A stretch of 9,750 nt of DNA. Source: CAYUNT01 sp964446285 (lineage in GTDB: Bacteria > Sumerlaeota > Sumerlaeia > SLMS01 > CAYUNT01). Positions within the stretch are counted from its first letter, which is position 1, and every line of letters starts with the position of its first letter. Both the position numbers and the translations under genes were made by a program. The stretch covers positions 1 to 9,750 of the forward strand of contig CAYUNT010000176.1 in NCBI GenBank assembly GCA_964446285.1. Direction: 5' to 3'. Below are positions 1-7,720 of this stretch, piece by piece. The notes beneath the pieces were generated by a model. That model saw only the letters and a program-made list of their open reading frames with translations. It was not told the DNA's origin and made no database searches.

Positions 1-1
1 G

Positions 2-1009
2 GTGGCGCATGAGGTGATTCCGCACGTTGCCTGGCGCAAAGGCCGCTACGCGATCGCGCGATATATCCAGGTTTGGCGCTTGAGCCGCGTGATGCGCGCC
101 GTGCGGCCTGACATTGTGCATTGCAACGAATACCACAGCCTTCCGCAGGGTTTGCGTGCTGCGAAACTGGCGTCGTGGCGCGGAAATTCCAACCCGGCGC
201 CCGTTGTGGTTCACGTGCGCCTCGGAATGCCAAGAAAAGACGTCTGCCACTACGGCTTATGGCACGCCTCAAAGATTATCACGGTTTCCCGTGCCGTGGC
301 CTCGCTTTTCGACTGGGCGCCCGCGCTGCGCGAACGCGTCCGCGTTGTCTATAACGGCGTGGATTTGTCGTCGTTCCATCCGGCAGATTCCGAGGCGCGG
401 CAACGGTTTCGTGCGGAATTCGGACTTGAGGACCGCCACTTTGCGATTGGACTTGCGGGGCTGCTCAGCGAGCGCAAACGCCAGCACATCGCCATCGAGG
501 CTATGGCGCGTCTGCGCGACTCGCGCCCGGAGGCTCGCCTGCTGCTTGCGGGCGAGGCTTTTGGATCAAGCGAGGAATACGCAAAGCGCCTCCGCCTCAT
601 GGCACGCGAACGGAATATCGAGGACCGGATTGTGTTTTTGGGCCATCGCGATCCGATCCAGCCGGTGTATGCGGCGCTGGATGCAAATCTTCTTATATCT
701 TCGGAAGAAGGATTTGGCAGGACAATTATTGAATCCGGAGCGATGGGCGTTCCTTCCGTGGGAACCCGCATCGGCGGCATCCCAGAATTAATCGAAGACG
801 GTCAAACCGGGCGCCTGATGGATTTGGACGATGTTGAGGCATTGTGCGGGATTTTGTGCGATTGGATTTCGGGGCGCGGGCGAGTGCGGGCGATGGGAGA
901 TGCGGCGCGCGCGCTTATGACGGCGCGATTCAGCATCGAGGCGCACGTGCGCGCCATCGAGTCCGTGTGGGAAGAAGCGCTTCGCGGGCGCGGCGGCGGG
1001 AAAGATTGA
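2..1009 (+). CDS. GT4-family glycosyltransferase, 5'-truncated by window edge
   Basis: This is the C-terminal part (335 residues visible) of a retaining glycosyltransferase of the GT-B fold, family GT4. Such enzymes move a sugar from a nucleotide-sugar donor to a lipid-linked or polysaccharide acceptor at the cytoplasmic face of the membrane. The donor-binding half is clear: an 'AGLLSERKRQHIAIEAM' block (about residues 150-166), then the EX7E signature spanning Glu236 to Glu244 in 'EEGFGRTIIE', followed by 'GVPSVGTRIGGIPELI', which is the usual GT4 nucleotide-binding loop. The acceptor-side half is incomplete: the glycine-rich N-terminal loop is missing, and the frame is open to base 2, where a GTG happens to fall. 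GT4 enzymes are usually about 370-400 residues, so some 40-50 residues probably lie upstream. The acceptor and sugar cannot be named. The following 194-base gap suggests it ends its own transcription unit. Confidence 0.88.
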   Translation: MAHEVIPHVAWRKGRYAIARYIQVWRLSRVMRAVRPDIVHCNEYHSLPQGLRAAKLASWRGNSNPAPVVVHVRLGMPRKDVCHYGLWHASKIITVSRAVASLFDWAPALRERVRVVYNGVDLSSFHPADSEARQRFRAEFGLEDRHFAIGLAGLLSERKRQHIAIEAMARLRDSRPEARLLLAGEAFGSSEEYAKRLRLMARERNIEDRIVFLGHRDPIQPVYAALDANLLISSEEGFGRTIIESGAMGVPSVGTRIGGIPELIEDGQTGRLMDLDDVEALCGILCDWISGRGRVRAMGDAARALMTARFSIEAHVRAIESVWEEALRGRGGGKD

Positions 1010-1075
1010 TCCCCTAAAAAGCATTTTTTGCCGCGAAAAACACAAAAATATCGGGAAATCAGAGGATTCCATTCA

Positions 1076-1098
1076 TAGCATGATGCTACGCTAGAGCG
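1076..1098. promoter_or_regulatory. Two adjacent dyads, possible operator
   Basis: TAGCAT-G-ATGCTA (1076-1088) is a perfect 6-base inverted repeat about a single central base. It is followed directly by CGCT-AG-AGCG (1089-1098). The tight spacing suits a protein-binding dyad better than an RNA hairpin. It lies about 110-130 bases upstream of the kinase start. The regulatory role is inferred from position and symmetry only. Confidence 0.25.
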
Positions 1099-1128
1099 CG
1101 AAACAGGCTTGCCTCTGTGCTTTCCCGA

Positions 1129-1145
1129 TTGCGCCGGGTGCGCAA
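1129..1145. repeat. Inverted repeat TTGCGC / GCGCAA, 5-base loop
   Basis: TTGCGC (1129-1134) and GCGCAA (1140-1145) are perfect complements around CGGGT. This could be a short RNA hairpin in the kinase leader or a DNA operator. No T-tract follows on the + strand, so it is not an intrinsic terminator in that direction. Confidence 0.3.
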
Positions 1146-1193
1146 AAGTGGAACTTGCCGCGCCCTCGCGCCGTATGTGACGATTCCGTTCTG

Positions 1194-1198
1194 AAAGG
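1194..1198 (+). promoter_or_regulatory. Ribosome binding site of the kinase gene (upstream start)
   Basis: AAAGG lies 5 bases before the ATG at 1204. The competing in-frame ATG at 1288 has AGGGGGA at 1269-1275, but with 12 bases of spacing. Spacing therefore favours 1204, although the 28 extra residues look less protein-like than what follows 1288. Confidence 0.45.
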
Positions 1199-1203
1199 CG
1201 GGA

Positions 1204-3291
1204 ATGCGCGCCAGCCTTGCGATTCGTTTCGCGTTTTTCCCGCCCGCATCTGATTTTTCGCCCCATTCAGGGGGATTTCCGCACCGCATGAGCCGCACCC
1301 GCCGCATACGCACCAATGCTTCCGCACAAACGGAAAGCGTTTTGGCGCCGCCTGCGCCTTCCGCGCCCGAGGAAAGCTCCCGCGCGGCCTCAGGAAACGC
1401 CGAGCGGCTCGAACGCCTTGAAGTCCTTCTGAAAATCTCCCGCATTATCAATAAATCCCTTGATCCCAAAAAGGTTTTGCACGCCCTCTTGCGCGAGGTG
1501 GTCCGCATTACGCGCGCAACATCCGGTTCAATCGCCATGCTCGATTCCGAACGGGGCGTGCTCGACATCGTTGCCGCGCACAACATCCCCGCCTCGATCT
1601 GGAAACATCTGAAATTGCATCTGGGAGTTGGAATTACTGGCTGGGCCGCCTATTCCGGAACGCCTGTGCGCGCGGCGGATGTGCGCCGCAATTCGCATTA
1701 TGTGCAGGTCAAGCCGGACATCCGCAGCGAACTCGCTGTGCCGCTTTTGCTCGACGGACGCGTGACGGGTGTAATTAATGTGGATAGCGCGCGGCGGGCG
1801 GCATTTTCAGCGGCTGACGAGGATTTGCTTGTGGCGGTTGCAAATCATTCCGCCCGCATTATCGAAATGGCGCGCCTCGCCGCGGCCGAACGCCGCCACG
1901 CACAGGAAGTGGAATCGCTCATGTCGTTCGGGCGAACGCTCATTGCGCCGCTGCCCATTGCCGGCCTGTTTCGCGAAGTCGCCGAGCAGGGCCGCCGGCT
2001 GGCCCGCGCAGACGTTTGCCTGCTTGCCTTGTTTGAGGGCCAGGACGTTCGGCGCCGCCTGATTCTCCGCGCGATCTCCAGCGCCGAAAACTCGCTCGCC
2101 ACAACAGTTTCCTCTCCGGATGGCGATCCAACGGCGCTTGATGAAACGCCCTTGGCGCAGGCGGCGCAACTTGGGCGGCCGGTGGCGTGTCCGGATTTGT
2201 TCCACGCGGAAGGCGCGCCTCTGCCCGAATCTCTTCGCGCGGAAAACGCCATGTCGATGCTGGCCGTGCCGGTTGTTTTCCAGGGGCGGACCGAAGGTGT
2301 GCTGGCCACGTTGTTTGACCGCGCGCGGCGTTTTGAAGAACGTGAAATCCACCTTCTGGAATTGCTGGCGGGGCAATTCGCGGTCGGCCTCGAAAACGCG
2401 CGCCGTTACGAACGCATCGCCGCGATGGAAGAGAGCCTCCGGCGCACGGACCGGTTCGCGCTGCTCGGGAGCCTTGCGGCGGAAATCGCCCACGACATCC
2501 GCAATCCGATCACGATCATCCACATGTTGCTTCATCCGATTTGCGAGGCGGCAACAGACAAAACGCATCAGCGCGATCTGGCGATCGTCATGGAAAAGCT
2601 CGACCGGATCAACCGCATCGTGGATCAGACGCTCGATCTGGCGCGCGGGCGCGAGATTGTATTCGAGCCGGTTCGCGTGGGCGAATTGCTCGATGATTTG
2701 CTTTTGTTTTTGCGCTACAAAACCGACCAGGCGGGCGTCCGCCTGCACAAACGCATCGCCTCCGGCCTGCCGGAAATCGCCGGCGACCGCGGGCAATTGC
2801 AGCAAGTGTTTATGAACCTGATCATGAATGCGCTTCAGGCGATGGAGCGCGGCGGCGAATTGAGCGTGCGCGCCCTGGAGCGGCCGGGCGAGAATGGCGA
2901 ACCAGGGGTTCTCGTCACTGTCAGCGACACCGGCCCCGGGATTCGCGAGGCGGACCTGGCACGCCTTTTCGAGCCGTTTTTCACCACTCGCACGGCGGGA
3001 ACAGGTCTTGGGTTGTTTATCTCGCGCAAAATCGTCACAAATCACCGGGGGCGGATTGGCCTGCGCCCAAATGCGGGCCGGGGCACAACAGCCACAGTAT
3101 GGCTTCCGTCATTGGCCGCGGAACGCCCCCAAATGCAGGCGTCACCTCAGAATGGCGCCTCCGATTCCGGCGTTGAATCCTCCGGCGAGCCAACGGAAAT
3201 TGTCGAGATGTCCGGCGCGCCCAGCGCGCTTGGCACACCTGACGCGCCTGGCGCGCGCAAAAACCAGCCGAACATGGGCGGAACGCAATGA
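1204..3291 (+). CDS. Soluble sensor histidine kinase, GAF-GAF-HisKA-HATPase (NtrB-like core)
   Basis: This is a two-component histidine kinase of 695 residues (667 if it starts at ATG 1288). Two GAF domains fill about residues 70-222 and 233-400; GAF domains bind cyclic nucleotides, haem, 2-oxoacids or other small ligands. The catalytic core follows. The H-box 'EIAHDIRNPIT' has the phospho-accepting His430. The N-box runs from Asn538 to Asn542 in 'NLIMNALQAM'. G1 is 'DTGPGI' (Asp575), the F-box is 'FEPFFTT', and G2 is 'GTGLGLF' from Gly599. No transmembrane segment is seen, so the kinase should be cytoplasmic. The H-box style matches kinases that partner NtrC-type regulators. The last 55-60 residues are a Pro/Ser/Ala-rich tail with no recognisable domain. 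Its stop overlaps the start of the regulator (ATGA), so the two are almost certainly a cognate pair. The ligand is unknown. Confidence 0.93.
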   Translation: MRASLAIRFAFFPPASDFSPHSGGFPHRMSRTRRIRTNASAQTESVLAPPAPSAPEESSRAASGNAERLERLEVLLKISRIINKSLDPKKVLHALLREVVRITRATSGSIAMLDSERGVLDIVAAHNIPASIWKHLKLHLGVGITGWAAYSGTPVRAADVRRNSHYVQVKPDIRSELAVPLLLDGRVTGVINVDSARRAAFSAADEDLLVAVANHSARIIEMARLAAAERRHAQEVESLMSFGRTLIAPLPIAGLFREVAEQGRRLARADVCLLALFEGQDVRRRLILRAISSAENSLATTVSSPDGDPTALDETPLAQAAQLGRPVACPDLFHAEGAPLPESLRAENAMSMLAVPVVFQGRTEGVLATLFDRARRFEEREIHLLELLAGQFAVGLENARRYERIAAMEESLRRTDRFALLGSLAAEIAHDIRNPITIIHMLLHPICEAATDKTHQRDLAIVMEKLDRINRIVDQTLDLARGREIVFEPVRVGELLDDLLLFLRYKTDQAGVRLHKRIASGLPEIAGDRGQLQQVFMNLIMNALQAMERGGELSVRALERPGENGEPGVLVTVSDTGPGIREADLARLFEPFFTTRTAGTGLGLFISRKIVTNHRGRIGLRPNAGRGTTATVWLPSLAAERPQMQASPQNGASDSGVESSGEPTEIVEMSGAPSALGTPDAPGARKNQPNMGGTQ

Positions 3292-4922
3292 CTTCGACAG
3301 CGGCCAGCATCCTCATCGTGGATGACGAACCCGATGTTTTCCGTGGTTTTGAGCGGATTTTCGCCTCGGAACCCTGGCGGCTGCTCTCCGCGAATTCGGG
3401 CGAAGAGGCCGTTCGCGTTTTCGCCGAACACCGGCCCGAAGTCGTAGTGATGGATTTGCGAATGCCCAAAGGCGACGGGCTGGAGGCGTTGCGCGCCATC
3501 CGCCGCGCAGACCCGCGCGCGCTCGTGATCCTGATGACGGCCTTCGGCACAACGCAAACCGCCATCGAGGCGATGAAGGCGGGCGCATACGAATATCTTC
3601 AAAAGCCTTTCAATGTGGAGAAAATCCGCCAGGTGGTGCGCGAAGCCGTGCGCGCCGCGCGCGAGATGCACCAGGTGGTTTCCTATGAGCCTCTCCTCGG
3701 CGAAGAAGAACACGATGAGGAAATCATTGGGCGCACCGAGGCCATGCAGGAGATTTACAAGCAGATCGGGCAAGTGGCCGGAACCGACGCGCCGGTGCTC
3801 ATCACGGGCGAAAGCGGAACGGGGAAGGAATTGGTGGCACGGGCGATTTATCACCACAGCCGCCGCGCGGACCACCCTTTTTTAGCGGTGAATTGCGCTG
3901 CGATCCCTGAGGCGCTGCTCGAAAGCGAACTCTTCGGCCACGAACGCGGCGCCTTCACGGGCGCGGTGTCGCGCCGCCCGGGCAAGTTCGAGGCGGCCGA
4001 CGGCGGAACGCTATTCCTCGATGAAATCGGCGATATGTCGGCGCAGACGCAGGCGAAAGTGCTTCGCGCGCTCCAGAATGGCGAAGTGAAGCGTGTTGGG
4101 GCCAACACGCCCATCCGGGTGGATGTTCGCGTCATCGCGGCCACAAACCGCGACCTCGAAAACTCGGTGCGCCAGGGCGCATTCCGCGCGGATTTGTTTT
4201 ACCGCCTGAATGTGTTCCGGATTCGTATGCCGCCGCTGCGCGAACGCATGGATGATCTCCCGCTGCTGATCGAGCGTTTTTTGCGCAAATACGGCGGCGA
4301 AAAAGGCCGCGAGGGATCGGCTGTGCGCGCCGAAGCGGAGGTGATCGAACGTCTGCGGGCGCATACGTGGCCGGGAAACATCCGCGAGTTGGAAAACGCA
4401 ATTCGCACGGCGCTTTTGCGCGTGCAAGGCGGCGCGCTCCTGGCCAGCCATCTTCCGCCGCTGGGCGAAAACGCCGCAGCTGCAACGCCCGGAGGACTTG
4501 CCGCAACAGGGCCGGCCTCGGCCGGAAAAACTGCGCCGCAAGCGGCCGCCGTGCCGCAAACCGCACCGCCGCAAGATGCCGCGACTTCTCCCCCACCTTC
4601 GCCGCATTCTGCCACCTTACGGACAGAGGAAATCGAGCGCATGATCGAACCGCTTTTCGAACGCCTGGTTTCGGCGGGCGCGGCAGAGGCGGCGCGAACG
4701 GCGGAATCCTCAGAGAATTCCGCCGGCGAGAATGAGGATATGTTTGATCTGGTGGAGCGTTCGCTGGTTATTCTGGCCTTGCGCCGTTGCGCGGGGAATC
4801 AGGCACGGGCCGCCCGGCTGCTTGGAATTAACCGCTCGACCTTGCGCAAGCGAATCGCGCGCTATGGCCTGGCCATCGAAACACGAATCGAAAGCCTGGA
4901 TCGCGAGGAGAATGAATCGTGA
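3288..4922 (+). CDS. NtrC-family sigma-54-dependent response regulator (REC-AAA+-Fis)
   Basis: This is a 544-residue transcriptional activator. The receiver domain (about residues 6-120) has the acidic pair Asp12/Asp13, phospho-acceptor Asp56 in 'VVVMDLRMP', Thr84 and Lys106 in 'LQKPF'. The AAA+ sigma-54 interaction domain (about 148-385) has Walker A 'GESGTGKE' (174-181, Lys180), the sigma-54-contacting 'GAFTGA' loop (221-226), and Walker B 'LFLDEIGD' (Asp245, Glu246). All are intact, so it should be an active sigma-54 remodeller. A Fis-type helix-turn-helix ends the protein ('GNQARAARLLGINRSTLRKR', about 503-522). Between AAA+ and the DNA-binding region lies an unusually long Ala/Pro-rich linker (about 393-445). 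The start overlaps the kinase stop by 4 bases, with GGGCGGA at 3276-3282 as a plausible ribosome site. Its target promoters are not evident here. Confidence 0.95.
   Translation: MTSTAASILIVDDEPDVFRGFERIFASEPWRLLSANSGEEAVRVFAEHRPEVVVMDLRMPKGDGLEALRAIRRADPRALVILMTAFGTTQTAIEAMKAGAYEYLQKPFNVEKIRQVVREAVRAAREMHQVVSYEPLLGEEEHDEEIIGRTEAMQEIYKQIGQVAGTDAPVLITGESGTGKELVARAIYHHSRRADHPFLAVNCAAIPEALLESELFGHERGAFTGAVSRRPGKFEAADGGTLFLDEIGDMSAQTQAKVLRALQNGEVKRVGANTPIRVDVRVIAATNRDLENSVRQGAFRADLFYRLNVFRIRMPPLRERMDDLPLLIERFLRKYGGEKGREGSAVRAEAEVIERLRAHTWPGNIRELENAIRTALLRVQGGALLASHLPPLGENAAAATPGGLAATGPASAGKTAPQAAAVPQTAPPQDAATSPPPSPHSATLRTEEIERMIEPLFERLVSAGAAEAARTAESSENSAGENEDMFDLVERSLVILALRRCAGNQARAARLLGINRSTLRKRIARYGLAIETRIESLDREENES
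4905..4910 (+). promoter_or_regulatory. Ribosome binding site that fixes the GTG start of the TPR gene
   Basis: GAGGAG lies 8 bases before the GTG at 4919, inside the end of the regulator gene. It supports a GTG start overlapping the regulator stop (GTGA). Confidence 0.7.
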
Positions 4923-7504
4923 GCCTTTCCACAACTGGACGCGGACGGCGCGCCGTTTTTTCGAGCCTTGTAACCTCATTGATTCTTTTGGGACTGGCGG
5001 GATCGGCGCTTCTGATGGCGTATTGGTCCTCTGCTCCCTGGCGCGAACGCCTCAAACCGCTTCTCGGTCCGCCGGATGAGGCGCTGATCTGGCAGGTCTC
5101 GATTGCGATTCTCATTGTTGTCGGTGTTTTGCTTTTTGCCGCCTATCTTTTCAGCTTCGACTCCCGGGCGCAGCGGCGGCCGCTTGTGGGAATGATCCTG
5201 GGCCTTGCCGCGGCGGGGTTATATGCAGGAACCGTTATATCCTCCGCCCTTTTTGTGGATTCCGGCCCTCTATCGCTGCGCGGCAAATGGGCTATCGCCG
5301 GTATGACGGCGGCACTGCCTCTTGCCTGGCTCGGATTCGAGGCGCTGGCGCGCCAAATTCTCGATCGCCTTCTTCACACAGCGGAATCTTCAGGCAAGGG
5401 ATCGCGCGCTATTCTGCTCAACCGAATGCTCCTCCTCTTCCGCCCCGGGCGGCGCGAAACGCTGCGCAGTGTGGCTCTCGAACGCTTCCGCCGGGGCGAC
5501 CGCGACGACGAGGTGCTGCACGACCTTCAGACATTTCATGAGCAGGGGGATTCGTCTGAGGAAATCCTTCAAGCGCTTTGCCGCCTGGCTGCCGAACGCC
5601 GTGATGCCGTCGCCTATCTGCTGTTTCTCAACCGCCTCCATACGCTGCTTCCGGACGACGCAGACCTGGCTGAAACGCTGATCGCGGAAAATCTGGCCCA
5701 AGGGCACAAGGGCGAGGCGCTGCACCTGATCGAGCGGCGCGGCGTGGGCGAATCGCCCGCCGATCTCGAACGCTACGCGCGCCTGCTTCTCGATCTGGGC
5801 GAACCCGAACGCGCCGTTGAAACCGCCCGCCGGCTGGCCGCCATCGAAGGCGTTCCATTCAAACGTTCCAATCCCATTCTTCAAGGCGTCGCCGATGCGA
5901 ATCCGCGCCTGTTCCACGCACGCAATTTGCTGGCCGAACAGGAATTGAAAATCCGCGGACCCGAGGCGGCCATAAAGAATTTCGAGGCGTCGCTGGCCAT
6001 CGAGCCTAACCAGCCGCGCGTGAAACGCCAACTGATTGAACTCTATCGCGAAACCCACGCATCTGAACCGCTCCAGCGCTTGCTCGGCGAGCAATTGGCA
6101 ACCTCGGCCACCTCGGCGGACGAACCGCTGGCGATTGAATACGCCGACCTCCTTATTTTGAATAAAAACCCAGACGCAGCGCTGGAATTTATCGTCGAAT
6201 GGATGGCCAAGCACGGCGAATCCTTCGCGCTTCTCGACCGCCAGGCCGACCTCCTTTGCGAACGCAAGGAGTGGGACAAGGCGGCGGAGTTGAACGAACG
6301 CGCGCAATTGCTCGCCGCCGCGGACGACGACAAGGCGCGCTGCCGCCGCCGCGTGGCCCGCATGGAACGGGCGCTTCTCACTGCGGAACTATACGACTTG
6401 CAAGAAGATGTGGCCCGCAATCCGGCTAACATCGAGCGCGCCCTGGAACTTGTGCGCCGTCTGGTTTCCGCGCGCCAGGTGGACCGCGCCATTCACCAAG
6501 CCGACGCCTTGCTCGGACGCCGCCCCGAAGCGCGCGAGGCGCTGAAAAAACAACTCGCGGAAATCGGGCAAGCGCCCGACAGCCCGTTTATCGTTCTTTC
6601 CTATCTGGCCGATTTGCGTCTGGCGGATGGGGAATTCGAAGGCGTGATCGCGCTCATCGACCCCATGCGCGCGCGCTCGCTGACGCCCGACGCCGTTGAA
6701 CTCGACCTCTGCCAGAAAATTCTCCACCGCGCGCCCAATCATCTCGAGGCATTGCGCCGCGAGGGCGACATCCACAAGCGCGAACATCGCCTGACGGAGA
6801 TGGTCCACAGTTACGTTTTGTATCTGGCTCATGGCGGCGCGCCTTCGGCGGAAATGGACGCGACGCTCTTTCGCGCCTACGCCGATCTGAAGGATTATCC
6901 GAATGCGCTGATCTACGGAAAGCGCGTATCTGCAACCAGCCCGGACGACGCCATGGTCCCCCTGCGCCTTGCCCAGCTGGCTTTCGACGCCGGCAAACGC
7001 GACGAATCTCTCGAATGGGCCAAAATCGCGCGCGAGCGCAACCCCAAGCAGATGGATGCGGGCCGTCTGATCCTGAAGATCGAGACGATGCAGCATGAAG
7101 AGCGCGCGAAGCAATTGCAGGCGCGCGTGGATGCCGGCGGAAACGCACCAGCGGACCTCGAGGAATTGGCCGATCTGCTTCACATTTTGGACCAAGGCGA
7201 CAAATCCATCCCCCTGTATCAAAAGGCCGCGCGTGACGCCGAACGCTCCGTGCGCTGCCGTCTGAAAATGGCCGTTTGCCTAGCGGAACGCGGACTGTTC
7301 GACATCGCAAACGAGACGGTCCAGGACCTGCAAGTGCCGGCCGACACTCCGGAGACGCTCGAATTGCTCGAATTGTTATATATCCTGGGCGGTCTATTCG
7401 AGGCCGAACGCATGTTGGAAAAGGCCGCCCATGTATATAAGATGATCTTCCTCGTCGATGCCGGATTCCGCGACGTGGTGAAAAAGGTCGAGCGCTTCTC
7501 GTAA
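4919..7504 (+). CDS. Membrane-anchored TPR-repeat protein, unknown function
   Basis: This is an 861-residue protein with an N-terminal membrane domain and a long helical-repeat domain. Hydrophobic segments lie at about residues 15-36, 57-79, 88-113 and 123-146. From about 170 to the end it is built of degenerate tetratricopeptide-like repeats. The clearest are 'AIKNFEASLAIEPNQP' (about 350), 'DYPNALIYGKRVSATSPDD' (about 660), and a C-terminal unit (about 815-861) ending in 'FRDVVKKVERF', a style seen at the end of many TPR proteins. Basic residues at the N-terminus and after segments 2 and 4 suggest four membrane passes with the TPR domain in the cytoplasm. A basic patch at 41-46 weakens that topology call. 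TPR domains mediate protein-protein contacts, and no catalytic motif is seen. The start overlaps the regulator stop, so it is translated with the two-component pair and may scaffold it or act on its output. I do not recognise a named family. Confidence 0.85.
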   Translation: MSLSTTGRGRRAVFSSLVTSLILLGLAGSALLMAYWSSAPWRERLKPLLGPPDEALIWQVSIAILIVVGVLLFAAYLFSFDSRAQRRPLVGMILGLAAAGLYAGTVISSALFVDSGPLSLRGKWAIAGMTAALPLAWLGFEALARQILDRLLHTAESSGKGSRAILLNRMLLLFRPGRRETLRSVALERFRRGDRDDEVLHDLQTFHEQGDSSEEILQALCRLAAERRDAVAYLLFLNRLHTLLPDDADLAETLIAENLAQGHKGEALHLIERRGVGESPADLERYARLLLDLGEPERAVETARRLAAIEGVPFKRSNPILQGVADANPRLFHARNLLAEQELKIRGPEAAIKNFEASLAIEPNQPRVKRQLIELYRETHASEPLQRLLGEQLATSATSADEPLAIEYADLLILNKNPDAALEFIVEWMAKHGESFALLDRQADLLCERKEWDKAAELNERAQLLAAADDDKARCRRRVARMERALLTAELYDLQEDVARNPANIERALELVRRLVSARQVDRAIHQADALLGRRPEAREALKKQLAEIGQAPDSPFIVLSYLADLRLADGEFEGVIALIDPMRARSLTPDAVELDLCQKILHRAPNHLEALRREGDIHKREHRLTEMVHSYVLYLAHGGAPSAEMDATLFRAYADLKDYPNALIYGKRVSATSPDDAMVPLRLAQLAFDAGKRDESLEWAKIARERNPKQMDAGRLILKIETMQHEERAKQLQARVDAGGNAPADLEELADLLHILDQGDKSIPLYQKAARDAERSVRCRLKMAVCLAERGLFDIANETVQDLQVPADTPETLELLELLYILGGLFEAERMLEKAAHVYKMIFLVDAGFRDVVKKVERFS

Positions 7505-7515
7505 GCCGATTTTTT
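7494..7515 (+). terminator. Weak possible terminator after the TPR gene
   Basis: GCTT (7494-7497) can pair with AAGC (7503-7506), overlapping the stop codon, and a T6 run follows at 7510-7515. The stem is only 4 base pairs, so termination would be inefficient. Read-through into pilT is possible. Confidence 0.22.
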
Positions 7516-7612
7516 ATCCTGCTGATCCTTGCATAACAAATAGACAGGATTCGCTGGGCAGTTTTTCGGAATGCGGAAAACCGGACACCATATACCTATG
7601 CTTTGCCTGAGT

Positions 7613-7668
7613 GCCGCCGCTTTGGACTTGCCGCCCCGCCAGCGTCTGGCGAATCTTCTCGCGGCGGC
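7613..7668 (+). ncRNA. Nested stem-loop in the pilT leader (candidate cis-regulatory RNA)
   Basis: The outer arms GCCGCCGC (7613-7620) and GCGGCGGC (7661-7668) are perfect 8-base complements. Between them is a perfect 6-base stem CGCCAG (7637-7642) and CTGGCG (7646-7651) closed by the triloop CGT. No T-tract follows, so it is not a terminator. The structure ends 46 bases before the pilT ribosome site. I do not recognise it as a known riboswitch class. The pairing is seen in the sequence; the function is inferred. Confidence 0.4.
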
Positions 7669-7714
7669 GGAGGCTGACGCGGCGTGAGCGCGCGGATTCC
7701 TAAAAGCGAAAGTG

Positions 7715-7720
7715 AAGGAG
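7715..7720 (+). promoter_or_regulatory. Ribosome binding site of pilT
   Basis: AAGGAG lies 10 bases upstream of the ATG at 7731. It is a strong match to the anti-Shine-Dalgarno sequence, at slightly long spacing. Confidence 0.7.

Larger units (their letters stand above)
1010..1203. other. Intergenic region between glycosyltransferase and kinase operon
   Basis: No open frame here looks like a gene. The first part is AT-rich (T6 run at 1024-1029, then A-runs to about 1050) and contrasts with the surrounding GC-rich genes. The second part holds several short dyads, listed separately. I could not find a convincing sigma-70 (-35/-10) or sigma-54 (GG-N10-GC in good context) promoter, but the operon starting at 1204 must be transcribed from here or from upstream. 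The T-run lacks a GC-rich stem in front, so I do not call a terminator for the glycosyltransferase. Confidence 0.6.

Noticed and set aside
1150..1167. GG-N10-GC spacing in GTGGAACTTGCCGCGCCC upstream of the kinase
   Set aside because: The spacing fits a sigma-54 promoter, but the flanks do not: the -24 box lacks GGCAC, and the TTGC is three bases out of place. In GC-rich DNA the bare GG/GC pattern is frequent by chance.
1155..1179. TTGCCG ... TATGTG as a sigma-70 promoter for the kinase
   Set aside because: The spacer is only 13 bases, too short for a functional -35/-10 pair.
1807..3045. 412-codon open frame on the - strand
   Set aside because: It lies wholly opposite the kinase, whose domains are certain. 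The translation is rich in Arg, His and Gln with no domain, as expected from the antisense of GC-rich coding DNA.
3147..3875. 242-codon open frame on the - strand
   Set aside because: It is antisense to the kinase end and the receiver/AAA+ domains, has no ribosome site that stands out, and shows no recognisable domain.
5390..7222. Two long - strand open frames (5390-6307 and 6389-7222)
   Set aside because: Both are antisense to the TPR gene. Their lengths are explained by its codon bias, and neither shows a domain.
7647..7664. Near match to a sigma-54 promoter upstream of pilT (TGG...GCGG)
   Set aside because: The spacing between GG (7648-7649) and GC (7661-7662) is 11 bases, not the required 10, and the -12 element lacks the TTGC context. 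The bases are better explained by the nested stem.
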